Below, piece after piece: positions 7,204 to 16,424 of a stretch of DNA of 44,857 nucleotides. This stretch comes from Candidatus Saccharimonadota bacterium (GTDB lineage: Bacteria > Patescibacteriota > Saccharimonadia > Saccharimonadales > Saccharimonadaceae): contig JAGOVX010000003.1 in NCBI GenBank assembly GCA_018060465.1, positions 1 to 44,857 on the forward strand, in the 5' to 3' direction. The notes beneath the pieces were generated by a model, which made no database searches, was not told where the DNA came from, and saw nothing but the letters and a program-made list of their open reading frames with translations. The position numbers were made by a program, and so were the translations under genes. Each line of letters opens with the position of its first letter. Positions within the stretch are counted from its first letter, which is position 1.

Positions 7204-8253
7204 ATGAAAGCCAAATCATTTGCTGCGCCTGCAGCCGATAAACCACTTGAATACTACGAGTTTGATCGCCGTGAACCAACCGAATATGATGTCGAGCTAG
7301 AGGTGCTATTTTGTGGCGTGTGCCATAGCGACATTCACACCGCCCGCGGTGAATGGGACCAAGTAGAGTACCCTTGCGTTCCTGGTCACGAGATTATAGG
7401 CACTGTTACTCGTATAGGTAGTGCCGTTACAAAGTTCAAACCAGGCGATACGGTAGGCGTTGGCTGCATGGTGAACAGTTGCGGTGAATGTGATGCCTGT
7501 ACGCGCGGCTTTGAGAATAGTTGTTTTCAAGAAACAACCTGGACCTATAGCTCGCCCGATCCTGTTGACGGAACCGACACCAAAGGCGGGTATTCTACCG
7601 TCATAGTAGCACCCGAACAGTTCGTACTTTCCATACCAAAAGGCCTCGACCTAGCCCACGCCGCTCCCTTGTTGTGCGCTGGTATCACCACCTATTCGCC
7701 CTTGCGCCACTGGCAGGTAGGCCCAGGCAAGAAAGTAGGTATTATAGGCCTCGGTGGCCTAGGCCACATGGGTGTAAAATATGCCGTCTCCATGGGTGCT
7801 GACGTGTGGGTCATCACCTCATCACCCGAAAAAGTAGACATCGCAAAATCGTACGGTGCCACTGGCGGTATTGTGTCTTCGTCTGAGAGTGAAATGCACG
7901 CCGCGGCGAACAGCTTTGATTTTTTACTCGACACCATCCCGCACGCGCATGATCTCATGCCCTATTTACAGCTATTAAATATTCACGGCACCGTATGTCT
8001 AGTGGGGCCTATCGAACCAATGCCCAGCTTTCATTCAGGCAGCGTAATTAGTGGTCAAAAATCGATTGCGGGCTCTGGCATTGGCGGTATCGCCGAAACT
8101 CAAGAAATGCTAGCGTATAGCGCCGAGCATGGTATTTTGCCAGAGATTGAAGTTATCGATATCAAAGATATAAATACTGCATGGGATTCATTGGTTGGTA
8201 AACAAATGGCTAAACGCTATGTTATTGATATGCAGAAATCATTTTTGGAGTAA
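7204..8253 (+). CDS. Zinc-dependent alcohol dehydrogenase (cinnamyl/YahK-type)
   Basis: 349-residue medium-chain dehydrogenase that would interconvert alcohols and aldehydes with NADP(H). Catalytic zinc ligands are visible as GVCHSD (C40) and GHE (H62, E63). The structural zinc cysteines lie in CGECDACTRGFENSC (C93, C96, C99, C107). The Rossmann motif is GLGGLGHMG near 183. The ordering and length fit the CAD/YahK group. TATAAT lies at 7176-7181 and GGAAGG (7191-7196) is a Shine-Dalgarno 7 nt before ATG, so this gene, unlike many neighbours, has a conventional leader. Confidence 0.92.
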   Translation: MKAKSFAAPAADKPLEYYEFDRREPTEYDVELEVLFCGVCHSDIHTARGEWDQVEYPCVPGHEIIGTVTRIGSAVTKFKPGDTVGVGCMVNSCGECDACTRGFENSCFQETTWTYSSPDPVDGTDTKGGYSTVIVAPEQFVLSIPKGLDLAHAAPLLCAGITTYSPLRHWQVGPGKKVGIIGLGGLGHMGVKYAVSMGADVWVITSSPEKVDIAKSYGATGGIVSSSESEMHAAANSFDFLLDTIPHAHDLMPYLQLLNIHGTVCLVGPIEPMPSFHSGSVISGQKSIAGSGIGGIAETQEMLAYSAEHGILPEIEVIDIKDINTAWDSLVGKQMAKRYVIDMQKSFLE

Positions 8254-8256
8254 GCC

Positions 8257-8304
8257 ATGAAACGGAAACTTTGCTATGCGCTACTAACCTGCGAGGATGG
8301 ATAA
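8257..8304 (+). CDS. Possible 15-residue coupling ORF
   Basis: Three bases after the dehydrogenase stop, an ATG opens MKRKLCYALLTCEDG and stops with TAA at 8302-8304. That TAA lies inside the AAGGAG ribosome binding site of the next gene (ATG 8317). The arrangement would couple translation of the hydrolase to this mini-ORF. No Shine-Dalgarno of its own is obvious; it may be a decayed or chance frame. Confidence 0.2.
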   Translation: MKRKLCYALLTCEDG

Positions 8305-8316
8305 GGAGCTACTCTC

Positions 8317-9066
8317 ATGAACATCATTCAAACATCCAGTTTTCAAATTGCAGTACACGCATTTGGCGATCCGAGTGCTTCTCGTATTGCACTATTGCTG
8401 CCTGGTCGGCTGGATACGAAAGATTATGTAAATTTCACAAAACACGGTGAATTTTTGGCAAATCTCGGATTTTTCGCAATTGCCATAGACCCGCCATTCA
8501 CGTGGGAAAGTCCTGGCAATATCGCCCATTACACCACCACAAATTATGTAAATGCCGTACACGAGCTGATCGAACATTTTGGCAACCGCCCTACCTTACT
8601 GCTTGGGCATAGTCGCGGTGGTGCTACCTCAATGCTAGCTTCAAATAACCCAGCTGTTGTGGGCATTGCTGTGATCAACGCAGCCTATTCAGCACCCTCT
8701 GCTGCCGACCCAACAAAAATTCACAATGGCACGCTACGCGAAGCAAGAGATCTGCCGCCCGGCACTATGCGAACAGAGGAAAAAATCAAGTTCAACCTTC
8801 CCCTCAATTATTTTGAAGATGGCAAGCTGCACGACCCAGCATCAGCGCTGCTTCGTTATGCAGGCCCGAAACTTGTCGTTCATGCCACACGCGATGAATT
8901 CAAGACATTTGATTCTGTACGGGAAATCTACCAGCAACTGAATGGACCAAAAATGTTTCTTTCTATCGATTGTACCCATGACTATCGACTATTTCCTGAG
9001 GCTATTGAAGAAGTTAACGCAGCATTGGGCAGTTTTATTGCGACGTACCTAAAGAAGAATGAATAA
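8317..9066 (+). CDS. Alpha/beta hydrolase
   Basis: 249 residues with alpha/beta-hydrolase features: a strand and oxyanion region near 26-31 (LLLPGR), nucleophile elbow GHSRGG with Ser99, and a late His in DCTHDYRLF that would complete the triad. Cytoplasmic, no signal peptide. Substrate cannot be told from sequence. A strong AAGGAG precedes ATG 8317 at 8-9 nt. It sits directly downstream of the alcohol dehydrogenase and is probably cotranscribed with it. Confidence 0.85.
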   Translation: MNIIQTSSFQIAVHAFGDPSASRIALLLPGRLDTKDYVNFTKHGEFLANLGFFAIAIDPPFTWESPGNIAHYTTTNYVNAVHELIEHFGNRPTLLLGHSRGGATSMLASNNPAVVGIAVINAAYSAPSAADPTKIHNGTLREARDLPPGTMRTEEKIKFNLPLNYFEDGKLHDPASALLRYAGPKLVVHATRDEFKTFDSVREIYQQLNGPKMFLSIDCTHDYRLFPEAIEEVNAALGSFIATYLKKNE

Positions 9067-9131
9067 TTCGATGCCACTACATGGCCGAGCCACCAAAACA
9101 AGAATGACCGATTTGTAAAAACCTAAGTTAC

Positions 9132-10022
9132 TTATGCCGATAAACGCTCTAGGCGGCCAAGATCTGGTAGCGTAAACAAGACGTAAGATAATGTGTCGCT
9201 CGAAAAATCATTTGCGGCAGTAATACTGACTGAATGACCAGACTTCCACGTGAACTCGCCCGACTCGGCATAGGTTTCATGAATATGGCCGTGCATAGTT
9301 AGAAGTGGCTGTTCTGACTCGATAAATTCACGAATCGCCTTGCTGCCGATATTGTGCTGTCCATCTTTTATGTATGGGTTATTCTGACTTATTCTATCAA
9401 GCGGCGTGTTAAAAGGTGCTTCATGAAAAACATAGATCGTTTTCTTGGGGTTGCTCTTTCTTGCAAGAGTAGTCAAATCGTCTTTTATGGTAGATACGTC
9501 ATCAGCTTTTTCAACAGCTATGTGCTGTCCTTCTTCAGATACATATCCATCGCTTCGATATATTTTGTGGGGCAATTCATTAGGCACTACATCCCATTTT
9601 TCCCAATCTTTGTGGAGGAATGGTGTCATACCTATATATGGATATCCGGCTACATACAGCTCATCGTCGATGGGAAGTTGCAAAGTCTGATTCCGTAAGA
9701 AATGCACCCGTGGAATATTCGCATTTGAAAGTATCGAGTAGTTACTCATAAAATCGTCATTGCCAAATACTGCATATACCTCAGCTAGGGCGCCGAGCTC
9801 GGCAAGATAGCCTAGAAAATAGCTATTGATAAAATCAGCTTGCATCGCAATTGTTCTGACTTTATTATCAATGTGCCAAGATCCACCATCTTTCGGAAGT
9901 AAGTCTCCGCACAAAAATACAAAAGCAATCTTGTGTGTACGAACAAGCTGTTTAAGCTTTTCGTATTGAACTTTGTTGCCGTGAATATCAGCAACAGATA
10001 TGCATAAAAAGTGTTTTTTCAT
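9132..10022 (-). CDS. Calcineurin-like metallophosphoesterase
   Basis: 296 residues with the metallophosphoesterase metal-ligand series in order: DIHG (D12, H14), GD (D40), GNDD (87-90), FHEAP near 200 and GHIH near 249. The family uses two metal ions to cleave phosphomono- or diesters; the substrate is unknown. No signal peptide, so cytoplasmic. Monocistronic and convergent with the upstream hydrolase. No clear Shine-Dalgarno precedes ATG 10022. Confidence 0.9.
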   Translation of the reverse strand: MKKHFLCISVADIHGNKVQYEKLKQLVRTHKIAFVFLCGDLLPKDGGSWHIDNKVRTIAMQADFINSYFLGYLAELGALAEVYAVFGNDDFMSNYSILSNANIPRVHFLRNQTLQLPIDDELYVAGYPYIGMTPFLHKDWEKWDVVPNELPHKIYRSDGYVSEEGQHIAVEKADDVSTIKDDLTTLARKSNPKKTIYVFHEAPFNTPLDRISQNNPYIKDGQHNIGSKAIREFIESEQPLLTMHGHIHETYAESGEFTWKSGHSVSITAANDFSSDTLSYVLFTLPDLGRLERLSA

Positions 10023-10329
10023 CGTGATTTATTTGGTTTTACCCTCAACCAGTGCTGCGACAGATGGTTAAATAATTGTGAAATAACAACATACGAGTCA
10101 ATACCCGTAAACGTTTCTTCTGATTGCATTTTATCAAATTCTACGCCTAGAATCATTATCCGAACGTCAAACTATAGTTATAAATTATGCAGCTTGTGAA
10201 CAGCCTTCACACGTGAATATTGATACCATCGAGATACTGCCGGTTGATCAATCCTACGCTGGAATGAGTATCGATAAAAAATAACAGCACACGCTTATTT
10301 TATTGCGCATGATGTGGGATAATTCATGT
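10023..10329. other. Intergenic region without a clear gene
   Basis: AT-rich stretch between divergent genes. A plus-strand frame without a plausible start ends at a TAA near 10282 (tail reads EILPVDQSYAGMSIDKK); it may be the remnant of a lost gene or chance. The right end carries the promoter of the next gene: GATAAT at 10318-10323 with TTATTT at 10295-10300 (17-nt spacer). Confidence 0.4.
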
Positions 10330-11097
10330 ATGCAATCAAAGCCAGCCGCAACGACAAAAATCATCAACTACACTCTCGAACTCGACGGAACGCCGTGGTG
10401 TCTAGTTGTTCCAGATGGTGCCAGTACAGAGTGGTGTGTGCTGTGGCTACAAGGTTTTATAAGTACGATAGAAGATCATACAGAGGGAGTTGTTCGTATG
10501 GCCGAGGCGTCTAGCACAGCCTTTGCGATGCTAAACTACGCTGGTCATGGAGATAACCCAATAGCCCTAAGCGATGCAACGCGCACGCAGCAATTCGATG
10601 AAGTATGCGCCGTTTACGATGAGTTGAAGAAACTTGGCTATCGCAAGATCATCGCAAATGGCGGTAGTTTTGGCGGATATATGATAGCGCTGCTAACTGG
10701 TGCGCGCCCACTTGAGGCTGCGGTATTACGCGCACCTGCAAACTATCCAGACAATGAATTTCAGCTACCCTACCGCGACACAGCCGCTGGAAAAGATGTA
10801 GCCAAACACAATCTTTACCTGCAGCAAATTTCCCCAGAATACCGAAACACTGCTGTAGATACCCTCGCAAACTACGATGGCCCTACCTTCGTTGTAGAAC
10901 ATGGCGCAGACGAAGTGATACATTCACCAATACCAAAATCATACTACAACGTCGCCAAACATGGCAGCTATATTGTGATTCCTGGCCTCAAGCACGCCGC
11001 AAGGGATATGCCAAACCCAGCGCACTACTACGCAATTGTAGAAGCGTGGGTAGAAACGATTATTAAGATAGTTCGTATGCAGGAGCTGCGCAAATGA
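10330..11097 (+). CDS. Alpha/beta hydrolase (esterase/peptidase-like)
   Basis: 255 residues from ATG 10330. The nucleophile elbow GGSFGG places Ser113; EHGADEVIHSP near 196 is a likely acid-bearing turn and GLKHAARD near 223 the catalytic His, as in serine hydrolases of the S9/YitV-like kind. The frame extends 9 codons upstream to a TTG, but a GATAAT -10 ends 6 nt before ATG 10330, so the shorter leaderless start is preferred. Its stop overlaps the start of the nitrilase gene (ATGA), so the two are translationally coupled. Confidence 0.85.
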   Translation: MQSKPAATTKIINYTLELDGTPWCLVVPDGASTEWCVLWLQGFISTIEDHTEGVVRMAEASSTAFAMLNYAGHGDNPIALSDATRTQQFDEVCAVYDELKKLGYRKIIANGGSFGGYMIALLTGARPLEAAVLRAPANYPDNEFQLPYRDTAAGKDVAKHNLYLQQISPEYRNTAVDTLANYDGPTFVVEHGADEVIHSPIPKSYYNVAKHGSYIVIPGLKHAARDMPNPAHYYAIVEAWVETIIKIVRMQELRK

Positions 11098-11894
11098 AGA
11101 TAGCCACAGTGGCATCAGACACAGTCTGGAAAGATGCTAAAAGAAATGTAATTGCCCATGAGAAACACGTGGAAGCAGTATTGAAAAGCTGGCCCCAAAC
11201 AGAAATTATCTTATTTCCAGAGATAAGCTTGATGGGGTTTATAGTTGATGAGAGCAATGTCTCGGTAGCCGAAACATTGCACGGAAGTAGTGTAGCTGCA
11301 ATGCAGCGCATTGCAAAGGAAAACCGTGTGGCTATATGTTTTGGTCTAATAGAATTAAACCCGGACGGCAAGCCATACAACTCACAAGTTGTTATAGATA
11401 GTAGCGGCTTCATTGTAGCGACATATCACAAGAACCATTTATTTACTCAGTCAAGTGAGCCCCAGGTATATACAGCCGGTAACAACCTAACAACATTCGA
11501 ACTTAATGGTTGGACATGTGGTCTGTCTACGTGCTTCGACATACGTTTTCCCCGGTTATTTGAGGCGTACAAGAAATCTAATGTTGAACTTATGCTTTCA
11601 GGCTTCAACTGGGTTGAGGGTCGCAACAAACCTAACATTATGGAGAGCCTCGTAAAAGCACGAGCACATGAAAATCAGTTCTTTTTTGCAGCCGTAGATC
11701 GTTCTGGCCGTGATTTAAACTCTGGATTTTACGGCAATAGTATCATCGCCAATCCCTACGCAGAAGACATTGCGCTCCGTAAAGGTGTATATAGTTACGC
11801 CGAGCTTGATAAAAGTGAGATTGCGGCACTAGCTGATGTGCTGCCACTCGAAGAAAGCTACAAAGAAAAATACAAACTCAACAATGTATCATAA
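11094..11894 (+). CDS. Carbon-nitrogen hydrolase (nitrilase superfamily)
   Basis: 266 residues with the Glu-Lys-Cys triad of the superfamily: E43 in FPEISLMG, K113 in YHKNHLF, and C147 in STCFDIRFP. The family hydrolyses amides, nitriles or carbamoyl compounds (omega-amidase is a common role). The ATG overlaps the hydrolase stop by four bases. The pair may process an imported small ester/amide metabolite, which is inference. The 3' end faces a convergent gene only 12 bp away, with an imperfect AT-rich stem at 11891-11914. Confidence 0.93.
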   Translation: MKIATVASDTVWKDAKRNVIAHEKHVEAVLKSWPQTEIILFPEISLMGFIVDESNVSVAETLHGSSVAAMQRIAKENRVAICFGLIELNPDGKPYNSQVVIDSSGFIVATYHKNHLFTQSSEPQVYTAGNNLTTFELNGWTCGLSTCFDIRFPRLFEAYKKSNVELMLSGFNWVEGRNKPNIMESLVKARAHENQFFFAAVDRSGRDLNSGFYGNSIIANPYAEDIALRKGVYSYAELDKSEIAALADVLPLEESYKEKYKLNNVS

Positions 11895-11906
11895 ATACCT
11901 ACTAGG

Positions 11907-12245
11907 TTATTTATTGATAAAAAACGACAAAACGCCGATACCAAGCAAGATATACGTCCAATAGCGAAATGGTATAAAGAAAAGTGAGCTTTGCCTATGC
12001 AAGGTTACTTTATCGCCAGTTTTTTCATCAATTAGTTCACGAGGAGCTTCCTTTTTCTTTAACCATTCTTCGTACAGTAGGTACACACACGCTGCTGCCA
12101 GTACCATGGCGAGCGGAAAAAACATTTTATGATGATCGCTATAGTAGCCTGCGCCATATATTGCGTCAACAATTCCCTGCACTGCAACGGAAAATCCAAT
12201 CGCAGCAATAAAAATCAAAAATCCAAAACCTTGCCAAACAATCAT
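11907..12245 (-). CDS. Small multi-pass membrane protein, unknown
   Basis: 112 residues with three predicted membrane helices (about 6-26, 43-59 and 92-110) and a charged stretch between the second and third (EEWLKKKEAPRELIDEKTG). Shine-Dalgarno GAGAGGA lies 6 nt before ATG 12245. I do not recognise the family. It is followed on the right by the secreted glycerophosphodiesterase-like gene on the same strand. Confidence 0.75.
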   Translation of the reverse strand: MIVWQGFGFLIFIAAIGFSVAVQGIVDAIYGAGYYSDHHKMFFPLAMVLAAACVYLLYEEWLKKKEAPRELIDEKTGDKVTLHRQSSLFFIPFRYWTYILLGIGVLSFFINK

Positions 12246-12274
12246 ACTATTCCTCTCATTTTGTGATTAAACTA

Positions 12275-13162
12275 CTACTGCAACGATTTGCACCAGCTGT
12301 CATACGAGCCAATTCGATTCGTCACAATCTGGTCTGCGCCGGCTAATGTAAGCCTGCGCCACCGACGAATGCTATCAGCACCACGAGCCGAAATCTTGAA
12401 CCCGCTGGCATGGCCTGCCCTGATATACGTGCTATAGCCGCCGTAACTTGTAAGGGCCACCCGTGTTGTGACATTTATCTGGCTTATCCATTGCGGCATT
12501 GTAGATAGTTTTGGACGAACTCCGCTGCCTGCTATAAGCTGATATTCCATCTCGGGCGCTATGCTGTGCATTTTTTCTAGGTTTGCCATGCTGGTTGAGC
12601 TCCAGCTAATATTGCTGCGAACTCCGTAGGTATCCACAATATCGAGCATACGTTGGAAATCTGCAACGTCGGCAACCACATTTACGGAATCTTGTTTTAA
12701 TTCAAACTGTAGCAAACGGCCTTCTGTAAGGTAGGCACCATTGTTGTAGGTTGCGAATAGTTGAATCGTTTCTTCAAACGTAGGGACATGCTGCTTTGCA
12801 GCAGTAGAAAGGCCAGCAATTTGTTGATCCGTTAGATCTGAAATATAGCCCGAACCATTTGTCGTACGAGACACAGTAGCATCGTGCATTTGGTACCAAG
12901 TTCTGTCTGCACTCATGCGCCAGTCAGTTTCAGAGGCATCTGCATTGTAGGCAAACGCGCGCTGCATAGACTCTAAGGTGTCTTCATTTGGCCCAACATA
13001 CAGACTTCCCGTATAGCCACGGTGAGCAACTGTACGAAGTTCGACACAGCGACTGGCCAGTATCTGACGAGTTGTTAGAGCTTTTGCATCTGGAGTTAAT
13101 GGACTAATGCCGCTCGAAACCAGCATCACCGCTGCAACAAGTGCAGTAAGTATTTTATTCAT
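12275..13162 (-). CDS. Secreted glycerophosphodiester phosphodiesterase-like protein
   Basis: 295 residues. An N-terminal signal peptide (KILTALVAAVMLVSSG, cleavage near 28) is followed by GDPD-domain motifs: AHRGY (His46 region), NEDTLESMQRAF, ETDWRMSADRT and the catalytic-type His in MHDATVSRTT. It may cleave glycerophosphodiesters outside the membrane to scavenge glycerol phosphate or lipid head groups. TATAAT (13176-13171, with TGC before it) ends 8 nt before ATG 13162, with no Shine-Dalgarno, so near-leaderless. Confidence 0.88.
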   Translation of the reverse strand: MNKILTALVAAVMLVSSGISPLTPDAKALTTRQILASRCVELRTVAHRGYTGSLYVGPNEDTLESMQRAFAYNADASETDWRMSADRTWYQMHDATVSRTTNGSGYISDLTDQQIAGLSTAAKQHVPTFEETIQLFATYNNGAYLTEGRLLQFELKQDSVNVVADVADFQRMLDIVDTYGVRSNISWSSTSMANLEKMHSIAPEMEYQLIAGSGVRPKLSTMPQWISQINVTTRVALTSYGGYSTYIRAGHASGFKISARGADSIRRWRRLTLAGADQIVTNRIGSYDSWCKSLQ

Positions 13163-13224
13163 ATTTTGTTATTATAGCACTTTTTTCTGTAATGTCTACC
13201 CATCTTGACCAACTAATGCTACGA

Positions 13225-13653
13225 TTATTCGCTACTTCGTATCTTCACGCCTTTGCATGTGTGATAAATCTGATCAGGCGAAACACTGGCATTCCCAGCC
13301 AGTGGAATAATACAGCCAGACTCTGTCACGGTAACATGATTCAGCTGCCAACTATTCGAATCACCCGAAAGGCCATGCAATTCAGCGTCTCTGGCTGTGC
13401 AATAGAGATTACTGCTTGAATTTATAAATTTCTTATCTTGTGTGTAGCTACCAAGCACAGGACCTACCCTGAACTCTCTTTTTGTACCATATGGCATGTG
13501 GCCACACTCGACCCATTTTGAATAGTACCGAATATTTCCAGGAAGATATGTGTCTAATAGCAATACCAACGAGCCGCATAGAATAACCCATAGCATAATA
13601 TGTCTTCCCTTGCGTTGTTTATCTTTGCTGGTGTTTGCGCCTGCTTGTGGCAT
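13225..13653 (-). CDS. Membrane-anchored extracytoplasmic protein, unknown
   Basis: From the second ATG of a start pair (13659 and 13653), 142 residues: a basic N-terminus, one membrane helix (HIMLWVILCGSLVLLLDTYL, about 20-39), then an external part with four or five cysteines that could form disulfides. GGAGGAG lies 9 nt before ATG 13653 and 3 nt before ATG 13659, which favours 13653. The start lies inside the end of the SGNH-hydrolase gene (about 35-bp overlap), so the two are coupled. Family not recognised. It may be a partner of the SGNH protein. Confidence 0.7.
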   Translation of the reverse strand: MPQAGANTSKDKQRKGRHIMLWVILCGSLVLLLDTYLPGNIRYYSKWVECGHMPYGTKREFRVGPVLGSYTQDKKFINSSSNLYCTARDAELHGLSGDSNSWQLNHVTVTESGCIIPLAGNASVSPDQIYHTCKGVKIRSSE

Positions 13654-16309
13654 ATGCATATACTCCTCCCCATAATAGTACCGTAGCAACGATGATCCAC
13701 CAAATCCAGCTAACCCAGTCAACACCTTGTCTACGCTCATGTGCCGCGAGTACACTACTTTTTGGCAAGCTGCTCGCACCTGGCTCTTGGCCGACACTAT
13801 TTCTACTTACCAGATTGGTACGCTCTATATTGGTATCATCCTTTTGCCTAGGCGTAATATTGCCATTGCTCGGAGTACTGTTTGGTTGTACGGTAATAGC
13901 ACATACATCTTTTCCTGTTTGTTCATCATACCAATGATCAATAAACATACACGCATCCTTGCCATCATTAATACCATCACCATCTGTATCAGTCTCAGTT
14001 ACGGCGACACTAATAAACTGGAACATACTTAATGACTCGCCTGAGGGTGATAAAGCTTTTGCTACCAGGACATGTCGACCAACTGGTAATTTAGCTGTTT
14101 CAATGGACACATCCAACGAGCCATCGTCTTTAGCGGTAAATGTACCTAGTTCAACCTTCTCAGAGTAGGTAGCTAAAACAACACTAGAACCAGGCTCCAC
14201 CGTACCAGAGTCTAAATGAATGTTCGTGAAATCATATGTTTTTACGGTTCTTCCGCCATAAACCATGTCTACCCTATATGCTTCACCTCCTGTATTCCTC
14301 TGTACGTAGTTACTTGGGTCATTGGACGGATCTTTCAGGAATACGCCAGATTCTATAATGGTTTTTGCAATTTGTTGGTGGCCTTTGGCGTTTGGATGAA
14401 AAACCTGTGGGTCAAGTTTCTTATTAAGAACTAAGCTCAGATCGATCTTATCTACCCCAGTCATGTACTTCGCTCCTTCACATAGCCTGCCACCACTGAG
14501 ACTATCCTGAATATCTACAAAATCAATATTGCTATCGTTTGCAACCTTTAGTAGCATGCGATTCATAATTGTAACTGCGGCTTGAATCATGAACTGTTCT
14601 TGTTTGTTTAATAAACCTGCATTTACTCCACAATTAGAGCCAGGGTCTATAGAGATAAAGCTTGGATACCCAATCAACGCGATACGACTATCGGGCGAAT
14701 ACCTCTTTATTTGCTGAACAAGTTTCATCATATAGGCATATTGCGTATCTATAGATGCAAGTAGCATTTTTTCAAGTTCGGTATCTGATTTTGCATAGTC
14801 ACACGTATATGGATGAGGTGCTAAGAATACAAAATCAGGCATCGCACAATATTCGAGGATGTCTCCAAATCCAACATCATTGCCCCCACCCATAACTGTA
14901 ATGATCTTTGGTTTGTATTTTTTAACAAACTCAAGCTGCGGGATTACACCTGGCTTTGGCGTATTCAAGCTAAATATCCGAGCCTCATTTCGTTCTGCAG
15001 ATGGTATTTCCTTTAGATCACCTTTTTGCCCATAGTAATTCACCGGCTTCGTCAGATAATCTTGCACAACACGTGCACCAGAACATGCCACGGAATTCAT
15101 CGCCGTATTAGGGATCTTGTAGTACTGCTGCAACAAAAACGGGTATGATCGACTACTCAGATGGCAAAATCCTGAATATGGGTATGTTTGCGGCATATCG
15201 GTCAAATAATACGATAAGCCCGATGTGCCCCGCTCGGTGTCACCTTCACCACTAGTATATGAGTCGCCAAGCGCGAGGTATTCTAACTGAGTTGGCTTTG
15301 GACTACCCGAAATTCCCACCCACACTCGCAAAAAGTCAACAAATCGACGCGATCGCGGCGAAACTATTCCCTCCATCGACTGGCCGTCATCGGAAAATTG
15401 CATTTGCGCGCCGTACGCCAAATACCCTACTGCCGATTGCATTTTTGCCTCGATATTCCTAGATGGGCACTCGCTCACTAGATGTGCTTGATTATGCACT
15501 ACCGAATCGTCGCCACAATCTTTCATATCTATCACTTCTTCTTGTTTCGAGATATATGCGTAGCGGCCATCATTGGAGATAGTTTGAGCAATTGGTGTGT
15601 CAAACCCCGCCGACCACGAGCTATTTAACTGGCGAACCATGGTGCTTTTCGCGGTTTCTACGTCTGTTTTTACGACATATTTATAGTCGACATAGGAAAT
15701 CATGTATTTAGCATTTGCTGAAACTGCATACGAAATCACGTCTCGGTTCTGTAAATACGTACCGTCTCGGTTGTCACGGCTATCACCAAGTAGCCATGTT
15801 CGCTTTGTTTCATTCAGCCCATACAGTACCACAACACCACGATCATTGCGCTCAAGCGGCACCAAACTACTAGGAAGATTTTTGTACACCGTTATGATAG
15901 ATGGCTGCGCAAGTTCTGGCCTATACTCACCCTTGAAAAATACATCCGTTCCTTCTACTAACTTTGGCTTGTCGTACACGGTTGTGATGAGCCTATGAAA
16001 CAATCGATCGCCATGCAACTTTACATAGCTATACCTGCCTTGTACGGCAAAATCTATGGTTGCACCATGCATCACACAACCTTCTGCTACTGACTCGTAG
16101 CGAAGCGTCTCATTGATAGTAAACGGCTGCATAGCTATAGGTATTCGCTGCAATGGACATTCGTCAGACTGAATACTGCCATTCGTCTGAATAGTTGGGT
16201 CTCCATCAACCCACGACGGCGAAGCTGCAGCAGCATGCTGGCAAGAAAACAGAGCACCTAAAGCAATGACTAAAAAGACTCGCAACGACCATGTTTTACT
16301 CCACCTCAC
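13619..16309 (-). CDS. Large surface SGNH/GDSL hydrolase with calcium-repeat and C-terminal anchor
   Basis: About 896 residues from a GTG at 16309 (AAGGAG 9 nt upstream); an earlier GTG at 16333 would overlap the promoter-like region. Order: signal peptide (SLRVFLVIALGALFSCQHAAA), a beta-rich N-terminal half of ~330 residues resembling a propeller, an SGNH hydrolase domain with GDSYTSGEG (Ser ~350), GGGNDVGF and FHPNAKGHQ, an Ig-like stretch, a thrombospondin type-3-like calcium motif (DTDGDGINDGKDAC), and a C-terminal helix (VSWIWWIIVATVLLWGGVY) followed by RRKHQQR as a membrane anchor. It is probably an exposed esterase or lipase; target unknown. Confidence 0.88.
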   Translation of the reverse strand: MRWSKTWSLRVFLVIALGALFSCQHAAAASPSWVDGDPTIQTNGSIQSDECPLQRIPIAMQPFTINETLRYESVAEGCVMHGATIDFAVQGRYSYVKLHGDRLFHRLITTVYDKPKLVEGTDVFFKGEYRPELAQPSIITVYKNLPSSLVPLERNDRGVVVLYGLNETKRTWLLGDSRDNRDGTYLQNRDVISYAVSANAKYMISYVDYKYVVKTDVETAKSTMVRQLNSSWSAGFDTPIAQTISNDGRYAYISKQEEVIDMKDCGDDSVVHNQAHLVSECPSRNIEAKMQSAVGYLAYGAQMQFSDDGQSMEGIVSPRSRRFVDFLRVWVGISGSPKPTQLEYLALGDSYTSGEGDTERGTSGLSYYLTDMPQTYPYSGFCHLSSRSYPFLLQQYYKIPNTAMNSVACSGARVVQDYLTKPVNYYGQKGDLKEIPSAERNEARIFSLNTPKPGVIPQLEFVKKYKPKIITVMGGGNDVGFGDILEYCAMPDFVFLAPHPYTCDYAKSDTELEKMLLASIDTQYAYMMKLVQQIKRYSPDSRIALIGYPSFISIDPGSNCGVNAGLLNKQEQFMIQAAVTIMNRMLLKVANDSNIDFVDIQDSLSGGRLCEGAKYMTGVDKIDLSLVLNKKLDPQVFHPNAKGHQQIAKTIIESGVFLKDPSNDPSNYVQRNTGGEAYRVDMVYGGRTVKTYDFTNIHLDSGTVEPGSSVVLATYSEKVELGTFTAKDDGSLDVSIETAKLPVGRHVLVAKALSPSGESLSMFQFISVAVTETDTDGDGINDGKDACMFIDHWYDEQTGKDVCAITVQPNSTPSNGNITPRQKDDTNIERTNLVSRNSVGQEPGASSLPKSSVLAAHERRQGVDWVSWIWWIIVATVLLWGGVYAYATSRRKHQQR

Positions 16310-16424
16310 AGTCTGGCACTCCTTACTATACACAATAATACCACGATAATTCAGGCTGTGAATAGGATAATTTCAGCAAACTATACGCGCACAAAATCAA
16401 CCTGAATTGAATGGTGTAATGGGC

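Noticed and set aside
9354-9698. 114-codon ORF antisense to the metallophosphoesterase
   Set aside because: Shadow frame opposite conserved metal-ligand motifs; no ribosome binding site.
13619-14032. Plus-strand ORFs opposite the SGNH hydrolase C-terminus
   Set aside because: Reverse-strand shadows of a repeat-rich coding region; no promoter or ribosome binding site.
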